DNA of 6,602 nucleotides from Nitrospirota bacterium. GTDB lineage: Bacteria > Nitrospirota > Nitrospiria > Nitrospirales > Nitrospiraceae. Location: contig JACQCB010000151.1 of NCBI GenBank assembly GCA_016201805.1, positions 1 to 6,602 of the forward strand, given 5' to 3'. This document shows, in pieces, positions 6,437 to 6,602 of this stretch (within the stretch, counting starts at the first letter, position 1; each line of letters begins with the position of its first letter). The notes beneath the pieces are model-generated. The model saw only the letters and a program-made list of their open reading frames with translations, searched no databases and was not told the DNA's origin. The position numbers and the translations under genes are program-made.

Positions 6437-6493
6437 GGACGGGTCTGAAATAGAAAGGATCGGCGCCGGCGGATTCGGAAAGACAAGGAGAGA

Positions 6494-6522
6494 TTGACAG
6501 GGCCGTCACTTGCGACGATACT
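6494..6522 (+). promoter_or_regulatory. Sigma70-type promoter for the rightward divergent gene
   Basis: A perfect TTGACA (6494-6499) is followed, after exactly 17 bases, by GATACT (6517-6522), which matches TATAAT at four positions. A start of transcription near 6529 would leave a leader of about 38 bases before the ATG at 6567, with a purine-rich ribosome binding stretch in it. It lies inside the region a longer glgC frame would occupy, which is a further argument for the short glgC start. Confidence 0.55.
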
Positions 6523-6566
6523 ACCTCCGAGGTTCGTGGTTACGCATCGGTGATGAGGTGGAGGCG

Positions 6567-6602
6567 ATGCTCAGAAAAACAACGGCCAAGAAGCCCGCGC
6601 GC
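6567..6602 (+). CDS. Start of a divergent gene, product unknown (cut by window end)
   Basis: ATG 6567 opens a frame that runs to the window edge, giving MLRKTTAKKPAR. A GAGGTGGAGG stretch at 6555-6564 lies just upstream (AGGTGG is five bases from the ATG), and a good TTGACA/GATACT promoter is placed correctly before it. An in-frame GTG at 6558 is an alternative start. A second frame from ATG 6553 (MRWRRCSEK) is also open but lacks an equally good ribosome binding site. Twelve Lys/Arg-rich residues do not identify a family. Confidence rests on the upstream signals, not on the coding sequence. Confidence 0.5.
   Translation, partial: MLRKTTAKKPAR

Noticed and set aside
6461..6468. CGGCGCCG palindrome in the glgC leader region
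   Set aside because: An 8-base GC palindrome is expected by chance in DNA of this composition, and it has no second copy nearby to suggest an operator.
6420..6509. A 30-residue N-terminal extension of GlgC from GTG 6509
   Set aside because: The residues do not resemble the family, the GGAGGT site is 13 bases from the GTG, and the stretch holds a good promoter for the opposite strand. The ATG at 6419 matches the usual GlgC start.

Overview
The window is a GC-rich bacterial chromosomal segment (about 60% GC by eye) with tightly packed genes. It is built around two glycogen-biosynthesis genes that face each other, with a helicase in two parts between them. The GC content, the gene content and a GTGACNN heptamer repeat in the one mid-window gap would fit a Nitrospira-like (Nitrospirota) genome. 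That assignment is an impression from memory, not a demonstrated one.

Plus strand, 1-2174: the 3' end of a DUF971 (GBBH-like N-terminal domain) gene, then an unrecognised small lipoprotein gene with a GTG start 24 bases downstream, then glgA (ADP-glucose-type glycogen synthase) 12 bases further on. The short spacings suggest one co-directional transcript.

Minus strand, 6419-2197, read right to left: glgC (glucose-1-phosphate adenylyltransferase), then a 618-residue protein carrying the RecA2 domain and DSHCT C-terminus of a Ski2/Mtr4/HelY-type helicase, then a 352-residue protein carrying the RecA1 domain of the same kind of helicase. glgC and the RecA2 gene overlap by 26 bases. The two helicase genes are separated by 94 bases holding a GTGACNN-type inverted repeat. 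The halves are complementary, so together they supply motifs I-VI, but they lie in reversed order: the C-terminal half is upstream of the N-terminal half. This permuted, split Ski2-like helicase is the most unusual thing in the window. It converges on glgA with only 22 bases between stop codons, and I see no clear terminator there.

Right end, 6420-6602: a divergent control region. Leftward, an extended -10 sits 8 bases from the conserved glgC ATG, which suggests a leaderless or nearly leaderless mRNA. Rightward, a good sigma70-type promoter (TTGACA, 17-base spacer, GATACT) precedes a Shine-Dalgarno-like stretch and the first 12 codons of a gene that runs out of the window.

Together GlgC (ADP-glucose synthesis) and GlgA (chain elongation) give the two committed steps of bacterial glycogen synthesis. 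No branching enzyme is seen here. The reason a Ski2-like helicase is coupled to glgC is not evident from the sequence. No tRNA, rRNA, CRISPR array, insertion sequence or long gene-free stretch was found.
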